Translations under genes and position numbers: made by a program | Assembly: GCF_017104715.1 (NCBI RefSeq) | Contig: NZ_JAAGPI010000006.1 | Span: 124,001 to 188,000 of the forward strand | Source of the DNA: Burkholderia sp. Ac-20365 | GTDB taxonomy: Bacteria; Pseudomonadota; Gammaproteobacteria; Burkholderiales; Burkholderiaceae | Reading direction: 5' to 3' | Length of the DNA stretch: 64,000 nucleotides | The notes under the pieces: generated by a model | What the model saw: only the letters and a program-made list of their open reading frames with translations | Databases searched by the model: none | Told to the model about the DNA's origin: nothing | Shown: positions 18,411 through 27,347 of the stretch, one piece after another | Position numbering within the stretch: the first letter of the stretch is position 1 | Layout: each line of letters starts with the position of its first letter

Positions 18411-19739
18411 TCAGCGGTTGACGGATCTGGCCGGGACGAGGAATACGAGCGCGGCACCCAGCGTCACCGCTACGGAGATAAAGACGAGGCCCGCTGTCGA
18501 CTTGCCTGTCAGGTCATTGAGCCAGCCGACGATGGCGGGTGAGAAGAAGCCCGCCAGATTGGCGAAACAGTTCACAGCCGCGATGCCCGCCGCGGCGGAC
18601 ACCCCGCCAAGCAGCGCCGTCGGCAGCGACCAGAACTGCGAAGACGAGGCGAGAATGCCGGCGGCGGCAATACTCAGGCAGATAATCGATGCCACGACGC
18701 TGCCCAGTGCAGGCAAGGTGGCGAAGCCCGCGGCGGCGATCAGCATGGGAATGGCAAGGTGGAAGCGGCGTTCGCGGTGGCGGTCCGCGCTCATGCCGAT
18801 CAGCGGCAGCGCGACGATGGCGCACAGGTACGGAATCGCGGTAAAAATACCAATCCACAGCGGGTCCGATACACCCGATTTGCGGATGATGGTCGGCAGC
18901 CAGAAGGTCAGGCCATACTGGCCGAGCACGACGCAGAAGTAGATCGCAGCCATCAGCCACAGGCGGCGGTCGCCGATAAACGCTCTAATCGACAGGTGCG
19001 CGGTCTTGTGCGCGTTGTCCCCAGCGACATTGCGGGCGAGCAGGGCTTTTTCCGAGTCGGTGAGCCACTTTGCCTTTGCGATGCTGTCATCCAGATACAG
19101 CAGGATCGCGACGCCGAGCACCAGCGACGGCACGGCTTCGAGCAGGAACAGCCACTTCCATCCCGCCATCGACATCGCGCCTTGCAGCGAATGCATGATC
19201 CAGCCCGACAACGGACCGCCAATCATGCCGGCCAGTGGAATCGCCATGAAAAACAGCGACAGCGCTTTTGCCCGGCGCGCGGAGGGATACCAGTAGGTCA
19301 GGTAAAGGATCACGCCCGGCGCGAAGCCCGCTTCGGCGACGCCGAGCAGAAAGCGCAGCATGTAAAAGACAGCCGGCGATTTGACGAACACGAAGGAAGC
19401 GGAGATGACCGCCCACGTGAGCATGATCCGCGCAAGCCACTTGCGCGCGCCGACCTTGTGAAGGATGAGATTGCTCGGTACTTCGAAAAGAAAATAGCCG
19501 AGAAAGAAGATGCCTGCGCCCATTCCGTAAACCGTCTCGCTAAAGCGCAGATCGCTCAGCATCTGCAGTTTTGCGAAGCCGACGTTGACGCGATCGAGGT
19601 AGGCGCCCAGATAGCACAGCATCAGAAAGGGAATCAGTCGACGGCTGACCTTTGCATACGTCTTGGCCTCGAATGTCGACGAATCGTTGCGAGAGATCGT
19701 GTCGCCTGGAATGGGCGGCGCGGTGTACCTGGATTTCAT
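18411..19739 (-). CDS. MFS transporter, anion:cation symporter (sugar acid) type
   Basis: The 442-residue protein has 12 predicted helices and the family's N-terminal block (LIPFLMLCYLGAYLDRVNVGFAKL) and the RFLLGVAEAGFAPGVILYLTYWYP segment typical of ACS-family carriers for hexuronates, tartrate, phthalate and similar acids. A long upstream extension is possible, but ATG 19739 gives a normal N-terminus. It probably imports the substrate used by the transketolase-dehydrogenase cluster. Confidence 0.88.
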   Translation of the reverse strand: MKSRYTAPPIPGDTISRNDSSTFEAKTYAKVSRRLIPFLMLCYLGAYLDRVNVGFAKLQMLSDLRFSETVYGMGAGIFFLGYFLFEVPSNLILHKVGARKWLARIMLTWAVISASFVFVKSPAVFYMLRFLLGVAEAGFAPGVILYLTYWYPSARRAKALSLFFMAIPLAGMIGGPLSGWIMHSLQGAMSMAGWKWLFLLEAVPSLVLGVAILLYLDDSIAKAKWLTDSEKALLARNVAGDNAHKTAHLSIRAFIGDRRLWLMAAIYFCVVLGQYGLTFWLPTIIRKSGVSDPLWIGIFTAIPYLCAIVALPLIGMSADRHRERRFHLAIPMLIAAAGFATLPALGSVVASIICLSIAAAGILASSSQFWSLPTALLGGVSAAAGIAAVNCFANLAGFFSPAIVGWLNDLTGKSTAGLVFISVAVTLGAALVFLVPARSVNR

Positions 19740-19816
19740 GTGTGTCTCCTGCCATGGCCCCGGGTTGTCCCGGGTGCTAAAGAACAGACGCTGCGCGAAT
19801 GTGGCGTGCGCCGTTG

Positions 19817-20566
19817 TCAGTGGATGAGCATGCCGCCGTTCACGTCGAGTGTGATGCCTGTCAGATAGGTCGAGAGGTCGCTGACCAGAAAGAGGCACGC
19901 GTTCGCGACATCGGCTGCGTCGCCGAGCCGTCCGAGCGGAATGCCCTTGATGATATCGGCGCGCATCTCGGGCGTCAGTTTGTCGCCGGTGATGTCGGTC
20001 TGGATCAGGCCCGGTGTGATGGAATTGACGCGTATGCGATTCGCGCCGAATTCACGCGCCATGGCTTTGGCAAGCCCGAGCACGCCCGCTTTGGCGGCGC
20101 TGTAATGAGGTCCGCCGAAGATACCGCCGCCGCGTTGCGCGGAAACGGACGACATGCAGACAATGCTGCCGCCGTTCTGGTCTTTCATCGCGGGAATCAC
20201 GGCTTGCGACATATACAGCGTGCCGCGCAGGTTGACGTCGACGATCGCGTCGAAGTCCTTGCCGCCGATGTCGAGCGTGCGAACCGGTTGCGTGATTCCC
20301 GCGTTATTGATGAGGCCGTCGATGCGGCCGTATCGTTCGAGCGTTGCGCGCGCAGCGGCGACGCAGGCATCCTTGTCGGTCACGTCGCAGGCGAGGCCAA
20401 GATGTTCGTTGCCGAGACCGGCGGCGGCCGCCTGCGCATCTTCCTTGCGCAGATCGAGGATCGCGATTCGCGCGCCCTGCGCGGCCAGCGCCTTCGCGGT
20501 CGCCTTGCCGATACCTCGCGGCGATGCCGCGCCCGTCACCACGATGATCTTGTCGTCGAGCAACAT
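19817..20566 (-). CDS. Short-chain dehydrogenase/reductase
   Basis: The 249-residue protein is a classical SDR: a nucleotide-binding TGAASPRGIG near the start, NNAG, catalytic Ser in SSVS, and YSAAK with the catalytic Tyr and Lys. Its Asp in the ILDLRKED segment after the second strand suggests NAD over NADP. It is the first gene after the LysR regulator and leads into the MFS and transketolase genes. It probably oxidises or reduces a hydroxyl group of the imported compound. Confidence 0.9.
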   Translation of the reverse strand: MLLDDKIIVVTGAASPRGIGKATAKALAAQGARIAILDLRKEDAQAAAAGLGNEHLGLACDVTDKDACVAAARATLERYGRIDGLINNAGITQPVRTLDIGGKDFDAIVDVNLRGTLYMSQAVIPAMKDQNGGSIVCMSSVSAQRGGGIFGGPHYSAAKAGVLGLAKAMAREFGANRIRVNSITPGLIQTDITGDKLTPEMRADIIKGIPLGRLGDAADVANACLFLVSDLSTYLTGITLDVNGGMLIH

Positions 20567-20659
20567 TGCTTGTCTCCTGAGTGTTGATGAGTGCCTGTAG
20601 TGTCGGTGTACAGGGCAACGCCATCAACGCGGAAACGCTCAACAATGGCTGAGAAAAAT

Positions 20660-21544
20660 TCAGGTGGGCGCCGCTTCCCGCTCGATCCATGCAAGGAAGC
20701 GCTGGATACGCGGTAACCCGGCATTTTGTATCGGGTAAACCAGATGATGCGCGCCGACTTCGACCGAATACGTCTCGTCGAAAACGGGCACAAGCAGGCC
20801 ATCGCGGATTTTCACGGACGCCAGCGTGAGGCTTTCGAGCGCGATGCCGAGGCCAAGCGCGGCGGTTTCGATCGACATGTATGAGCGGTCGAACGAAAAG
20901 TCGAATGTCTTCTGTTTGGCGGATACACCCGTCCGACCGAACCATTGTTTCCACTGGACGAGCGGCGTTTCCGAATAGATCAGCCGATGCGCGAGCAGAT
21001 CTTCCGGCGTCTCGACGGGATGCCGCGCCAGATACGCTGGCGAAGCGAGCGGCGCGATGAATTCGCCCCGCACCGTCTTGACTTCCAGGTTGTCCCAGTT
21101 GCCGTAGCCATGCCGGATGTCGATGTCGTAATAGCCGTTCGAGAACGAGACGTTTTCATAGGAACACGCGAGATTGAGCTGGAGATCGCCATTCGCTTCC
21201 TGAAACGAAGAAAGCCTCGGCAGCAGCCACATGAGTCCGAAGCTCGGGCTCGAATGCACCCGCAGGATGTCAACCTCGGTGCGGCTCGACGCGCGCTCGG
21301 TTGCGCGGCTCAGATCGGCGAGCGAGCCCGTCACGTCGGAAAGATAGCGCTCGCCGGTCGGCGTCAGCACGAGGCCGCGCCCCGAGCGCTGGAACAGCGG
21401 CTGGCCGATGATCGACTCGAGATTGCTCAACTGATGGCTCACTGCCGAAGCCGTCAGGCCGAGTTCTTCCGCCGCGCGGTTGACGCTTTTGGTTCGGGCG
21501 ACACTCTCGAACGCGATGATGGACTTGAGCGGTGGAATACGCAT
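20660..21544 (-). CDS. LysR-type transcriptional regulator (GcvA-like)
   Basis: The 294-residue protein has the LysR winged helix at residues 1-60 (AFESVARTKSVNRAAEELGLTASAVSHQL as consecutive helices) and an effector-binding domain after it. Sequence blocks such as YDIDIRHGYGNWDNL resemble the GcvA/AmpR branch. It is transcribed in the same direction as the dehydrogenase, 93 bp ahead, so it may head the operon instead of being divergent. It probably controls the transketolase cluster. Confidence 0.88.
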   Translation of the reverse strand: MRIPPLKSIIAFESVARTKSVNRAAEELGLTASAVSHQLSNLESIIGQPLFQRSGRGLVLTPTGERYLSDVTGSLADLSRATERASSRTEVDILRVHSSPSFGLMWLLPRLSSFQEANGDLQLNLACSYENVSFSNGYYDIDIRHGYGNWDNLEVKTVRGEFIAPLASPAYLARHPVETPEDLLAHRLIYSETPLVQWKQWFGRTGVSAKQKTFDFSFDRSYMSIETAALGLGIALESLTLASVKIRDGLLVPVFDETYSVEVGAHHLVYPIQNAGLPRIQRFLAWIEREAAPT

Positions 21545-21979
21545 CGTGGAATTTTTTCTCGCTGCAGTTGGATGAAACCGCTTTGTCTGCGCGTGATTTG
21601 CGCTGCCGTCCGGTGGACGGCTTGATGCGCCGCACAACTGAGCCGCACAACTGAGCCGCACAACTGAGCCGCACAACTGAGCCGCACAACCGCGCCGGAG
21701 ACCGCAATGCATTATCCGTTTTTGTCTTCTGATGCGCGACCGCTTCCCGTCTGCTTCCCGACCGACCCCGCTCGCGCTGGTTGCCTCGCCGCGCGGCTAC
21801 GCTACACTTTATGACACGATCTGCCGTAAGCTATTGGGACGGGCAGGGGTGCGCGGGCAAGCAATCTTCTGAACCCGGCCACAGTCTTGAACGCAGCCGC
21901 CAGCATCCCGGGCAACGCGTGTCGCATCCTGTTTCGACCTTTCCATCCGCAAGACCATGCAGTGATTGGAGGCTTCGAG
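21545..21979. promoter_or_regulatory. Divergent intergenic region between the LysR gene and the symporter
   Basis: This 435-bp stretch carries no convincing gene. It holds the promoters of the leftward LysR gene and the rightward symporter gene. The notable element is a 13-bp tandem repeat at 21630-21690, annotated separately. GGAGG at 21967-21971 is the ribosome site of the symporter. Confidence 0.5.
21630..21690 (+). repeat. Tandem repeat, 13-bp unit, about 4.7 copies
   Basis: The unit CCGCACAACTGAG is repeated exactly at 21630, 21643, 21656 and 21669, with a partial fifth copy at 21682-21690. The copies are identical, which points to recent expansion or slippage. It lies 86 bp upstream of the LysR start codon. 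Confidence 0.95.
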
Positions 21980-23287
21980 ATGATGAAAAAGAATGCCGCG
22001 GCCATCTGGATCCTGGTCGCGATGCTGGTAGGCATCGGGATCGGCTACATGATCTACACGAACTTTCCGGACAAGAAAGCGGCCACCGAGATCGCCGGAT
22101 ACATCTCGCTCGTGTCGGACGTGTTTCTGCGACTGATCAAGATGGTGATCGGCCCGCTCGTCTTCTCGACCCTCGTCGTCGGTATTGCGCACATGGGCGA
22201 CGCAGCCTCGGTCGGGCGCGTGTTCGCGAAGGCGCTGGGCTGGTTCGTCACCGCGTCGCTGATCTCGCTGCTGCTCGGCCTGCTGATGTCCAATCTGCTC
22301 AGGCCCGGCGAGAATCTCGGACTGCCGTTGCCCGACATCGGCGCGTCGGCGAATCTCGCGACTGCCAAGTTCACGCTCAAGGACTTTGTCGGTCACATGG
22401 TCCCACGGTCGTTCGCCGAGGCGATGGCCAACAACGAGATCCTGCAGATCGTCGTGTTCTCGATGTTCTTCGGCATCGCGCTGGCCGCGCTCGGTGATAA
22501 AGGCAAGGTGCTCGTAGCCGCGATCGACCAGCTCTCGCACGTGATGCTCAAGATCACCGGTTACGTGATGAAACTCGCCCCGCTGGCGGTGCTCGCGGCG
22601 ATGGCCGCGACCGTGGCGGTCAACGGGTTGACCATCCTGCTGAAGTTCGCGGTCTTCATGGGTGACTTCTACCTCAGCCTGTTCCTGTTGTGGGCGTTGC
22701 TCGCGGCGGCTGGTTTTCTGTTTCTCGGGCCGCGCGTGTTCAAGCTGCTGGGGCTGATCAAGGAAGCCTTCATGCTGTCGTTCGCGACCGCGAGTTCGGA
22801 GGCCGCGTATCCGAAGATCCTCGACGCGCTGGATCGTTTCGGCGTGAAGCGCAAGATTTCCAGCTTCGTGATGCCGATGGGCTATTCGTTCAACCTCGAC
22901 GGCTCGATGATGTATTGCACGTTCGCGTCGCTGTTCATCGCGCAGGCGTACAACATGCATCTGTCGATAGGCACGCAGCTGACGATGCTGCTGGTCCTGA
23001 TGCTGACGTCCAAAGGGATGGCAGGCGTGCCGCGCGCGTCACTGGTGGTGATTGCCGCCACGCTCAACCAGTTCGGCATCCCCGAAGCCGGCCTGCTGCT
23101 GATCCTCGGCGTGGATACGTTCCTCGATATGGGCCGCTCGGCCACCAATGCGGTGGGCAATTCGATCGCCAGCGCGGTGGTCGCCAAGTGGGAAGGGGAA
23201 CTGATGTCCGAAGCCGACGCCGCGGCCAATGCGGCGCGCATCGACGCCGAGCTGGACGCGACGCTCGCCCGTCCGGCAGAAAGCTGA
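21980..23287 (+). CDS. Dicarboxylate/amino acid:cation symporter (DAACS family)
   Basis: The 435-residue membrane protein has the DAACS hairpin and substrate motifs: FATASSEAAYP, MPMGYSFNLDGSMMY and the NAVGNSIASAVVAKWEGEL block near the C-terminus. The family imports glutamate, aspartate or C4-dicarboxylates with H+ or Na+. Two adjacent ATG codons (21980, 21983) follow TTGGAGG; the first is used here. The next gene, 13 bp away, is a periplasmic amino-acid-binding protein. Confidence 0.92.
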   Translation: MMKKNAAAIWILVAMLVGIGIGYMIYTNFPDKKAATEIAGYISLVSDVFLRLIKMVIGPLVFSTLVVGIAHMGDAASVGRVFAKALGWFVTASLISLLLGLLMSNLLRPGENLGLPLPDIGASANLATAKFTLKDFVGHMVPRSFAEAMANNEILQIVVFSMFFGIALAALGDKGKVLVAAIDQLSHVMLKITGYVMKLAPLAVLAAMAATVAVNGLTILLKFAVFMGDFYLSLFLLWALLAAAGFLFLGPRVFKLLGLIKEAFMLSFATASSEAAYPKILDALDRFGVKRKISSFVMPMGYSFNLDGSMMYCTFASLFIAQAYNMHLSIGTQLTMLLVLMLTSKGMAGVPRASLVVIAATLNQFGIPEAGLLLILGVDTFLDMGRSATNAVGNSIASAVVAKWEGELMSEADAAANAARIDAELDATLARPAES

Positions 23288-23300
23288 CAGGGACCGCGCC

Positions 23301-24248
23301 ATGAAGACGCAGCGATTCTGGTCGATGCTGGCCATCGCAGGGCTGCTGATCGCCGGTTCAGCCGCGCGGGCGCAGGAGGACAGGCTGCCGTCCAGCCCGG
23401 CGCCCGACAACGTCGCGCCGGCGGCGCTGACGGGCACGCTGTCCAAGGTGCGCAATACGGGCAGCATCGCGGTGGGCTACCGCGAATCCTCGGTGCCGTT
23501 TTCGTATCTGAACGCGCGCAAGGAGCCGATCGGCTATTCGATCGAACTGTGCAAGGCGCTGGTATCGGCGATCGGCGACGCGGTCAACCGCACGCTGACC
23601 ATCCAGTGGGTGCCTGTCACGCCCGAAAGCCGCATGGACGCGGTGGTCAGCGGCCGGGTCGATCTGGAATGCGGCTCGACGACCAGCAACGTGGAGCGCC
23701 AGAAGCGCGTGGCCTTCTCGCCGATCATCTTCGTGGCCGGCACCAAGGTGATGGTGAAGAAAGGTTCGCCAATCACATCGTTCCGCGATCTCGCGGGTAA
23801 GAAGGTCGCGGTGACGGCCGGCACCACCAACGAAACGGCGCTGCGCGATCTCGACAAGAAGTTCAGGCTCGGGATGCAGTTGCAGGTGGTGCCCGACCAC
23901 GCGCAGGGTTTCGCGCGGGTGGCCGACGGCCAGGCCGATGCATTCGCCACTGACGACGTGCTGCTGTACGGCCTGATCGCGGAACATGCCAATGCGGGGG
24001 GAGAGTATCGCGTGGTCGGCGATTATCTGTCGTACGACCCGTACGGCATCATGTTCCGCAAGGACGATCCGCAACTCGCGCAAGTGGTGAAGGACACCTT
24101 CCAGGAGCTTGCCGCGGACGGAGAGATCGACCGGCAGTACAAGCGCTGGTTCCTGCGCCGCCTGCCTTCGGGCACCAGCCTCAACCTGCCGATGAGTGCG
24201 CAGCTTCAGACCATCATTCAGACCATGGCGGGTGGCGAGGCGCAGTGA
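23301..24248 (+). CDS. Periplasmic amino-acid-binding protein (solute-binding family 3)
   Basis: The 315-residue protein has a signal peptide of about 24 residues ending at ARA and a family 3 binding domain (GSIAVGYRESSVPFSYL; GRVDLECGSTTSN; FATDDVLLYGLI), closest in style to glutamate/aspartate binders. No ABC permease or ATPase gene accompanies it. It follows the DAACS symporter directly, in an apparent operon. Confidence 0.88.
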   Translation: MKTQRFWSMLAIAGLLIAGSAARAQEDRLPSSPAPDNVAPAALTGTLSKVRNTGSIAVGYRESSVPFSYLNARKEPIGYSIELCKALVSAIGDAVNRTLTIQWVPVTPESRMDAVVSGRVDLECGSTTSNVERQKRVAFSPIIFVAGTKVMVKKGSPITSFRDLAGKKVAVTAGTTNETALRDLDKKFRLGMQLQVVPDHAQGFARVADGQADAFATDDVLLYGLIAEHANAGGEYRVVGDYLSYDPYGIMFRKDDPQLAQVVKDTFQELAADGEIDRQYKRWFLRRLPSGTSLNLPMSAQLQTIIQTMAGGEAQ

Positions 24249-24261
24249 GCGTCGCGCCGCT

Positions 24262-25218
24262 TCAGCTGCCGGTGGCGGATTCCGACCGGGCGCTTCTGCG
24301 CAGGATATCGGCGGGTACGCCATACGTGCGGACGAACGCACGGCGCATTCGTTCCCGGTCCGCGAAACCTGTTTCCTGCGCCACCACGTTAATCGTGTGG
24401 CGCCCTTGCTCGATCATGAATCTGGCTGCTTCCAGACGAAGCTGTTCGACAGCTTTGGCGGGCGACTGACCGGTCTCGGCGACGAACGCGCGGCTGAACT
24501 GGCGAGGGCTCAAGTTCGCCACTTCCGCAAGCTCTTCGATGGTGAGTGGATTGCGCAGGTTGCGGCGAATGTGCGCGAGGACCAGTTCGATCCGATCGGA
24601 TTTCGGCGTCATGTCCAGCAGTGCGGAATGCTGCAACTGGCCACCCAGTCGACGCTGATTCATGACAAGCAGTCGGGCCACCATTTTTGCGGCATCGGGG
24701 CCGAGGTCGTTGTCGAGCAACGCGAGGGCGAGGTCGATCCCCGCCGTCATTCCCGCCGACGTCCAGAACGGACCGTCATTGATGAATATGCGGTCTTCTT
24801 CGGTGCGGACATTCGGGAAGCGCGCTCTGAATTCGGCCGCGTGAGCCCAATGCATGGTTGCGCGTCTGCCATCCAGCAGTCCTGCCTCGGCGAGGACGAA
24901 TGCGCCACTGCAGATCGAGGATATCCGTCTGGATACCTTCGCTGCCTCCCTGACGAATGCGACCACAGGCGCGTCGGAAGCCGGCATCTTCATTTCGGTG
25001 ATCGAGCCCACGATGACCGTGTCGAATGCGGGATCGCCGAACGCCTCGGTTTCCAGTGTCATGCCACCCGAAGAGACAACAGGACCACCGTGTTCGGACA
25101 GCAGATGGATCTCGTAGCAAGGGCCTCTCGGCGGCATGTTCGCGATCTCGAACACCGTCAGAGCCGCGAGGCTCATCAGCTGAAATCTTTTCGGCACTAT
25201 GAAGCCAATCCGGTGCAT
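24262..25218 (-). CDS. GlxA-family AraC-type regulator with DJ-1/PfpI-like domain
   Basis: The 318-residue protein has an N-terminal DJ-1/PfpI-like domain (residues about 1-180) with the nucleophile-elbow motif ICSGAFVLAEAGLL, Cys at 103, and a C-terminal AraC double helix-turn-helix (about 215-310: LTIEELAEVANLSPRQFSRAF). It converges tightly with the binding-protein gene and is divergent from the nitrilase gene 217 bp away, so the nitrilase operon is the likely target. Confidence 0.9.
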   Translation of the reverse strand: MHRIGFIVPKRFQLMSLAALTVFEIANMPPRGPCYEIHLLSEHGGPVVSSGGMTLETEAFGDPAFDTVIVGSITEMKMPASDAPVVAFVREAAKVSRRISSICSGAFVLAEAGLLDGRRATMHWAHAAEFRARFPNVRTEEDRIFINDGPFWTSAGMTAGIDLALALLDNDLGPDAAKMVARLLVMNQRRLGGQLQHSALLDMTPKSDRIELVLAHIRRNLRNPLTIEELAEVANLSPRQFSRAFVAETGQSPAKAVEQLRLEAARFMIEQGRHTINVVAQETGFADRERMRRAFVRTYGVPADILRRSARSESATGS

Positions 25219-25435
25219 ATCTGACCTGCCGTCTGCAATATGAACGTGGTGTGAACGAGCGCCGTCCGGGTCGAATTCCCCGATAGCGGACTGATGAATC
25301 CGAGTAGTGAGCTTACTGCGCCCGGACGACGGATGTCATGAATGGTGGCAACAACGACATGGTTCGTAATGGGCCGCGACGTTAAGGTACAAGCACTTCT
25401 CTTATCCGTCTCGCACCAGCGAAAGGAACCTCATC

Positions 25436-26422
25436 ATGTCGAAGATCATCCGCGCCGCAGCCGTCCAGATTGCGCCTGTCCTCTATAGCCGGGAAGGCAC
25501 TGTCGATAAAGTCGTCAAGAAAATTCTGGAGCTCGGCAAGCAGGGCGTCCAGTTCGCGACGTTCCCTGAGACCGTCGTTCCCTATTATCCGTACTTCTCG
25601 TTCATCGAATCGCCATTTGCCATGGGTGCCGAGCATTACAAGCTGCTCGAACAGGCCGTGACGGTCCCGTCGGAGACGACTCGCGCAATCGGCGAAGCGG
25701 CACGCCAGGCCGGAATGGTGGTGTCGATTGGCGTCAATGAACGCGACGGCGGCACGCTCTACAACACGCAACTCCTGTTCGATGCCGATGGCACGCTCGT
25801 GCAGCGCCGCCGGAAGCTCTCGCCGACCTATCACGAACGAATGGTCTGGGGAATGGGCGATGGCTCGGGCCTGCGCGCTGTCGATACGGCAGTGGGCCGG
25901 GTCGGGCAGCTGGCGTGCTGGGAGCACTACAACCCGCTCGCCCGCTACGCGCTGATGGCCGATGGCGAGGAAATCCATTCGGCCATGTATCCGGGTTCGT
26001 TTGCCGGCGATCTTTTCTCGGAGCAGATTTCCGTGAACATTCGCCAGCACGCGCTGGAGGCGGGGGCCTTCGTGGTCAACGCGACCGCGTGGCTTGCGCC
26101 CGAGCAGCATCAGCAGATTCTGAAGGATACCAACACAACCCAGATCGGCCCGATCTCCAGCGGCTGCTTTACCGCCATCGTTTCGCCGGACGGCGAGTAC
26201 ATGGGTGGCGCGCCGCTGCGTGAAGGAGAAGGCGAGATCATCGCCGATCTGGATTTCTGGCAGATCGACAAGCGCAAACGCATGATGGACTCGCGTGGTC
26301 ATTACAGCCGTCCCGACGTGCTTGGCCTCGTGATCGACCGCACACCGAAGCTGCATGTCATCGAGCGATCGGTGCGCGCGGCGGGTGAAGAGCCCGTCAA
26401 AGATCTGGAAGAGCTCGCCTGA
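25436..26422 (+). CDS. Nitrilase family carbon-nitrogen hydrolase
   Basis: The 328-residue protein carries the catalytic triad of nitrilases: Glu45 in [14 protein letters not shown], Lys127 in [11 protein letters not shown] and Cys161 in LACWEHYNP. The CWEHYNP context and the [14 protein letters not shown] block point to a true nitrilase (nitrile to carboxylic acid plus ammonia) and not an amidase. It is cytosolic. A beta-carbonic anhydrase follows 115 bp downstream. The preferred nitrile is unknown. Confidence 0.9.
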   Translation: MSKIIRAAAVQIAPVLYSREGTVDKVVKKILELGKQGVQFATFPETVVPYYPYFSFIESPFAMGAEHYKLLEQAVTVPSETTRAIGEAARQAGMVVSIGVNERDGGTLYNTQLLFDADGTLVQRRRKLSPTYHERMVWGMGDGSGLRAVDTAVGRVGQLACWEHYNPLARYALMADGEEIHSAMYPGSFAGDLFSEQISVNIRQHALEAGAFVVNATAWLAPEQHQQILKDTNTTQIGPISSGCFTAIVSPDGEYMGGAPLREGEGEIIADLDFWQIDKRKRMMDSRGHYSRPDVLGLVIDRTPKLHVIERSVRAAGEEPVKDLEELA

Positions 26423-26537
26423 GCCGCGTGTGAAATCGCGCGATACCGTCGTCGAGTGCGCATCGCGCGATTGCGACGCGCCTGACACTTGAGATTCAAC
26501 CAGGCCACTTTGTGCCAACAACGCAGGAGCAAGCAAA

Positions 26538-27080
26538 ATGGACTTCAACGATGTCATGCTGGAGCGTAACGCCGACTTCGCGAACACCGCGTTCGCGCCC
26601 GAACTGAAGATGATGCCGTCGACGGGAACGGTGGTTGTCGGCTGTGTCGACCCGCGCGTCGATCCCGCCAGTGTGCTGGGTTTGAAACAGGGCGAGGCGG
26701 CCGTGATTCGCAATGTCGGTGGCCGGGTCAACAAAAACCTGCTCGAAACGCTGGCAGTCCTGAGCGTCGTCGCGAAAGCGGCAGGACGCCCGGATGGTGC
26801 GCGCAATCTCGTCCTGCTGCAGCACACCGACTGCGGGATCATCGGCTGCCACAAGCATGCGCCTGCGTTGCTCGCGAAGCATCTCGGCGTCGAGACAGAC
26901 GCGCTCGATGAACTCGCGATCACGGAACCGTACGAGGCGGTGGCACTCGATGTCGCGGCACTCCGCGCGAACGGCAACCTTCCCGATAACCTGATCGTGT
27001 CGGGGCTGGTGTACGACGTCAAGACAGGTCTCATCAAGACCGTGGTTCCTCCCGCGCCTTTGCGTGAGACGGCAGGCTGA
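26538..27080 (+). CDS. Beta-class carbonic anhydrase-like protein
   Basis: The 180-residue protein has the beta-carbonic anhydrase zinc site: Cys36 with Asp38 and Arg40 in GCVDPRVDP, and His96 and Cys99 in LLQHTDCGI. It would interconvert CO2 and bicarbonate in the cytoplasm. It is followed 267 bp later by an oxalate decarboxylase, whose reaction releases CO2. AGGAG lies 11 bases ahead of the start. Confidence 0.88.
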   Translation: MDFNDVMLERNADFANTAFAPELKMMPSTGTVVVGCVDPRVDPASVLGLKQGEAAVIRNVGGRVNKNLLETLAVLSVVAKAAGRPDGARNLVLLQHTDCGIIGCHKHAPALLAKHLGVETDALDELAITEPYEAVALDVAALRANGNLPDNLIVSGLVYDVKTGLIKTVVPPAPLRETAG

Positions 27081-27347
27081 GAATCGGCTGGGTGAAAGGG
27101 CCGGCAGATTGCGTAATTGCACGGCCAGCCCGCCTCGATCATCACCCGATCGACCCGCGCGTATTGCGCGTTCAATCTTTCGTATAAGACGCCCATGTCG
27201 ATGGATGCTACGGCTTCCCGTAGGTCTGATAGGCGTCGTTCGTCTCAATCGTTACTGTGCTCGTCAAGGCTCGCTTCACTGATTGCAAACGCATCGATAC
27301 GCCATCAGTCAGTCGAGCAGCCCTTGATCAACGTAACGAGGAATAAC

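Noticed and set aside
21630..21690. Possible CRISPR array
   Set aside because: The copies are directly adjacent 13-bp units without spacers, and no cas gene is near.
25382..27196. A 604-codon open frame on the minus strand
   Set aside because: It lies antisense to the nitrilase and carbonic anhydrase genes, both with full catalytic motifs. Its translation is Arg/His-rich with no domain; it is a shadow caused by high GC at third positions.
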